Shown: positions 62,471-64,000 of the stretch, in pieces
How the letters are laid out: every line of letters begins with the position of its first letter
How positions within the stretch are numbered: position 1 is the first letter of the stretch
DNA from: Novosphingobium mathurense
Lineage (GTDB): Bacteria > Pseudomonadota > Alphaproteobacteria > Sphingomonadales > Sphingomonadaceae
Length of the DNA: 64,000 bases
Reading direction: 5' to 3'
Assembly (NCBI RefSeq): GCF_900168325.1
Contig: NZ_FVZE01000007.1
Span: 1 to 64,000, forward strand
Made by a program: the position numbers and the translations under genes
Notes under the pieces: model-generated
What the model was told of the DNA's origin: nothing
Database searches by the model: none
What the model saw: only the letters and a program-made list of their open reading frames with translations

Positions 62471-62564
62471 GTGCGTCTCTCCAGGCGGTTCGATTGGGCC
62501 CATGAGGCATAAATCGATCATCTATGCCTCATGGACCGGACCTGCGCCGGAACCTGAGACGCAC
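62471..62564. promoter_or_regulatory. Concentric double dyad between parB and the excisionase-like gene
   Basis: Outer arms GTGCGTCTC (62471-62479) and GAGACGCAC (62556-62564), and inner arms CATGAGGCATA (62501-62511) and TATGCCTCATG (62523-62533), are all perfect and share one centre near 62517. This suits a symmetric protein complex binding the shared divergent promoter region, or a centromere-like (parS) site for the adjacent ParB. Confidence 0.6.
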
Positions 62565-62625
62565 AACTTGGTTGCGTTTATTGCGAATATGCGCTAGGGA
62601 ATATGGCCATCTGCGGAGAGAAACG

Positions 62626-63084
62626 ATGACACTGCCAGCCAATGCCTTGCCCTTTGGCAACAGGCTGCCCTCTGCCGATGATCGGCAGATCGCCAACCAG
62701 CTTCGGCGCATCCTTGCCTCGCAGAAGGCCGGTGAGGCCAAGCTGCACATACCCGATCCCAAGACCAGGAAGCCGGTAGAAATCTCGCTGACACCGGCGA
62801 TGTCGGACCTGTTCCTCGAGTTGCTACGTCACATCGGGAGCGGGGATGCTGTCACGCTCGTGCCAATCCAGCAGATGTTGACGACCCAGCAAGCAGCAGA
62901 TCTGCTCAACATTTCCCGCCCTTACCTGATCAGGTTGATCGAGAAGGGTGACATCCCGCACAGCATGGTAGGACGGCATCGGCGGCTCAAGGCCGAGGAC
63001 GTGTTTGCGTACAAGGCAGCGCGCGACAAGATCCGTTCGAAGGCGATGGACGAACTGATTGCGGACGGCTCGGACCTGTATTGA
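62626..63084 (+). CDS. Excisionase-type HTH antitoxin
   Basis: A 152-residue protein from ATG 62626 (GGAGAG upstream). The N-terminal 80 residues are of unknown fold (PDPKTRKPVEISLTPAMSDL). The C-terminal part is a MerR/excisionase-like helix-turn-helix: MLTTQQAADLLNISRPYLIR then GDIPHSMVGRHRRLKAEDVF. This two-part design is known from antitoxins paired with PIN-domain ribonucleases. The PIN gene starts 12 nt after the stop. Autoregulation through the double dyad upstream is plausible. Confidence 0.85.
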   Translation: MTLPANALPFGNRLPSADDRQIANQLRRILASQKAGEAKLHIPDPKTRKPVEISLTPAMSDLFLELLRHIGSGDAVTLVPIQQMLTTQQAADLLNISRPYLIRLIEKGDIPHSMVGRHRRLKAEDVFAYKAARDKIRSKAMDELIADGSDLY

Positions 63085-63096
63085 TCTGACGCTGCC

Positions 63097-63687
63097 ATGT
63101 TCGCCAATCGTTACACCGCTCTGGTCGATGCCTGCGCACTGGTGAGTGTGCCTCGCCGAGATCTGCTGCTCACCCTCGCCGAGGCGGAATTCTTCCGTGT
63201 GCGCTGGTCGCAGCGCATCCTTGATGAAACTCGCGCGGCATTGGACAAGATTTTCGCCGAGCGTGGGTTCGAGGACGCGTCCGCAAGGGCAGCCCGATCG
63301 GTCGAAGCTATGCACCGGGCCTTCCCCGAAGCCCTCGTTGAAGCGCACGCTTCGGTCGCGGCCCTGAGGTTCGCGCTTCCCGACGCCAATGACGAGCACG
63401 TGCTCGCCGCCGCAGTCCAGACGCAGGCCCAGGCTGTCGTGACTGAAAACATCAGCGATTTCCCAGCCGCAATTCTCGCTCCGCTCAATATCGAAGCGCG
63501 GACCGCAGACGAGTTCATTGCGGACACGATTGCGCTCGACGAGGGCAAGGCGGTTGCTGCCATCCGGACGCTGCGCATTCGGCTGAAGCGGCCGGAAATG
63601 TCCGCTGAGGACTACCTGCGATCGCTTGAGGCGCATGGCCTGTTCGTTACCGCCTCGATCCTGAGCGGCCACGCTGAATCCATCTGA
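63097..63687 (+). CDS. PIN-domain ribonuclease toxin
   Basis: A 196-residue PIN protein: TALVDACALVSVPRRDLLLT gives the first acidic residue, VRWSQRILDETRAALDKIF the second, and LPDANDEHVLAAAVQTQAQA with VTENISDFP the remaining metal-binding acids. The C-terminal 60 residues (MSAEDYLRSLEAHGLFVTAS) form an added helical part typical of this subgroup. It would cut tRNA or mRNA when the antitoxin is lost, stabilising the element. Second gene of the pair. Confidence 0.87.
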   Translation: MFANRYTALVDACALVSVPRRDLLLTLAEAEFFRVRWSQRILDETRAALDKIFAERGFEDASARAARSVEAMHRAFPEALVEAHASVAALRFALPDANDEHVLAAAVQTQAQAVVTENISDFPAAILAPLNIEARTADEFIADTIALDEGKAVAAIRTLRIRLKRPEMSAEDYLRSLEAHGLFVTASILSGHAESI

Positions 63688-63710
63688 CCTGCAATGACGC
63701 GAGCCGACGG

Positions 63711-64000
63711 TTAGGCGATGACCCGCCGAAGTATCTCGCTTGCTCCTTCTACCGGCACGAACACCCGCGTCTTGTAGGCGATGATCTCGGTGAGGCAGCC
63801 CTTGGCCTTGAGCTCGGGAATGCGCGCGGCTTCGGCATCGACGATCTCGATCCTTCGGGAACCGTTCACGCGGGCTGTGCGGATCGTAAAATTGAGGGGA
63901 TGAGGCGCCTTCCAGGTGCCCCCGCCAAGGATGGCGGCGGCGATCTTGGTCGGATCGGTCTGCGCCTTGCGGGCAACGCCGAGTTTCTCGAGGGTCGCAT
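63711..64000 (-). CDS. C-terminal end of an unidentified large protein (partial)
   Basis: Translating the - strand back from the stop at 63711 gives an open frame to the window edge: ATLEKLGVARKAQTDPTKIA, GGGTWKAPHPLNFTIRTARV, GSRRIEIVDAEAARIPELKA and a terminal EIIAYKTRVFVPVEGASEIL. The last block resembles the C-terminal end of large strawberry-notch-type helicase/methylase proteins carried by plasmids of this group, but that is a weak, memory-based match. No start is visible. Confidence 0.5.
   Translation of the reverse strand, partial: ATLEKLGVARKAQTDPTKIAAAILGGGTWKAPHPLNFTIRTARVNGSRRIEIVDAEAARIPELKAKGCLTEIIAYKTRVFVPVEGASEILRRVIA

Overview
The window is GC-rich DNA that looks alphaproteobacterial, most likely from a sphingomonad (Novosphingobium/Sphingobium-like). 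The inference rests on a Ros/MucR-type regulator, a MobF relaxase/TraD pair, and the run of DUF736, DUF2493, DUF3768, DUF1173, ArdC, SRAP and ParB genes that typically forms the backbone of sphingomonad plasmids and integrative conjugative elements. No tRNA, rRNA or CRISPR array was seen, and no type IV secretion channel genes lie inside the window, so plasmid and chromosomal element cannot be told apart.

Layout. (1) 1-7.5 kb: metabolic cluster on the + strand with the end of a CoA-transferase A subunit, the B subunit, pyruvate carboxylase, acetyl-CoA acetyltransferase and a carboxymuconolactone-decarboxylase-family protein, followed by two divergent FCD-type GntR regulators. It reads as interconversion of 3-oxoacids, acetoacetyl-CoA and acetyl-CoA with anaplerotic oxaloacetate supply. 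(2) 7.9-15 kb: transfer module on the - strand (ribbon-helix-helix protein, TraD, TraI, small proteins). Upstream of it is an AT-richer region with paired inverted repeats and a hairpin that I propose as oriT. (3) 15-31.9 kb: accessory backbone with DUF2493, an AbiE-type toxin-antitoxin pair, a RES/Xre pair, MucR, SSB with a strongly structured leader, thermonuclease, a frameshifted pentapeptide gene, DUF3800, DUF1173, SLOG, SRAP, DUF736 and several conserved unknowns. (4) 32-42 kb: a probable defence cargo block containing a Hachiman-like nuclease/helicase pair, a PIN-like gene broken by an in-frame amber codon, an XRE regulator with a 43-residue membrane ORF, a DUF5623 protein and a methyltransferase-HNH fusion. 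(5) 42-45.2 and 57.9-64 kb: the rest of the backbone (DUF3768, unknowns, ArdC, GHKL-type ATPase, ParB, an excisionase-like/PIN pair).

The most striking structure is a 12.66-kb segment (45224-57881) bounded by 13-bp imperfect terminal inverted repeats that splits one ardC gene in two. Its 5' part lies at 57883-58575 and its 3' part at 44998-45222, and joining the flanks restores the frame. The segment carries three overlapping tyrosine-recombinase genes (a recombinase trio), a MarR-controlled EmrAB/TolC-like efflux operon with a thioesterase and a hydrolase, and a second, intact ardC. It looks like a recombinase-trio transposon with efflux and anti-restriction cargo.

A second recurring signal is a G-rich tract (GGGGAGGGGG on the coding strand). 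It lies 35-60 nt upstream of at least six backbone genes or operons that are otherwise unrelated, which suggests a shared promoter or leader element. Long perfect hairpins between co-directional genes and nested dyads at the parB and ssb loci add to the picture of a heavily regulated mobile backbone.
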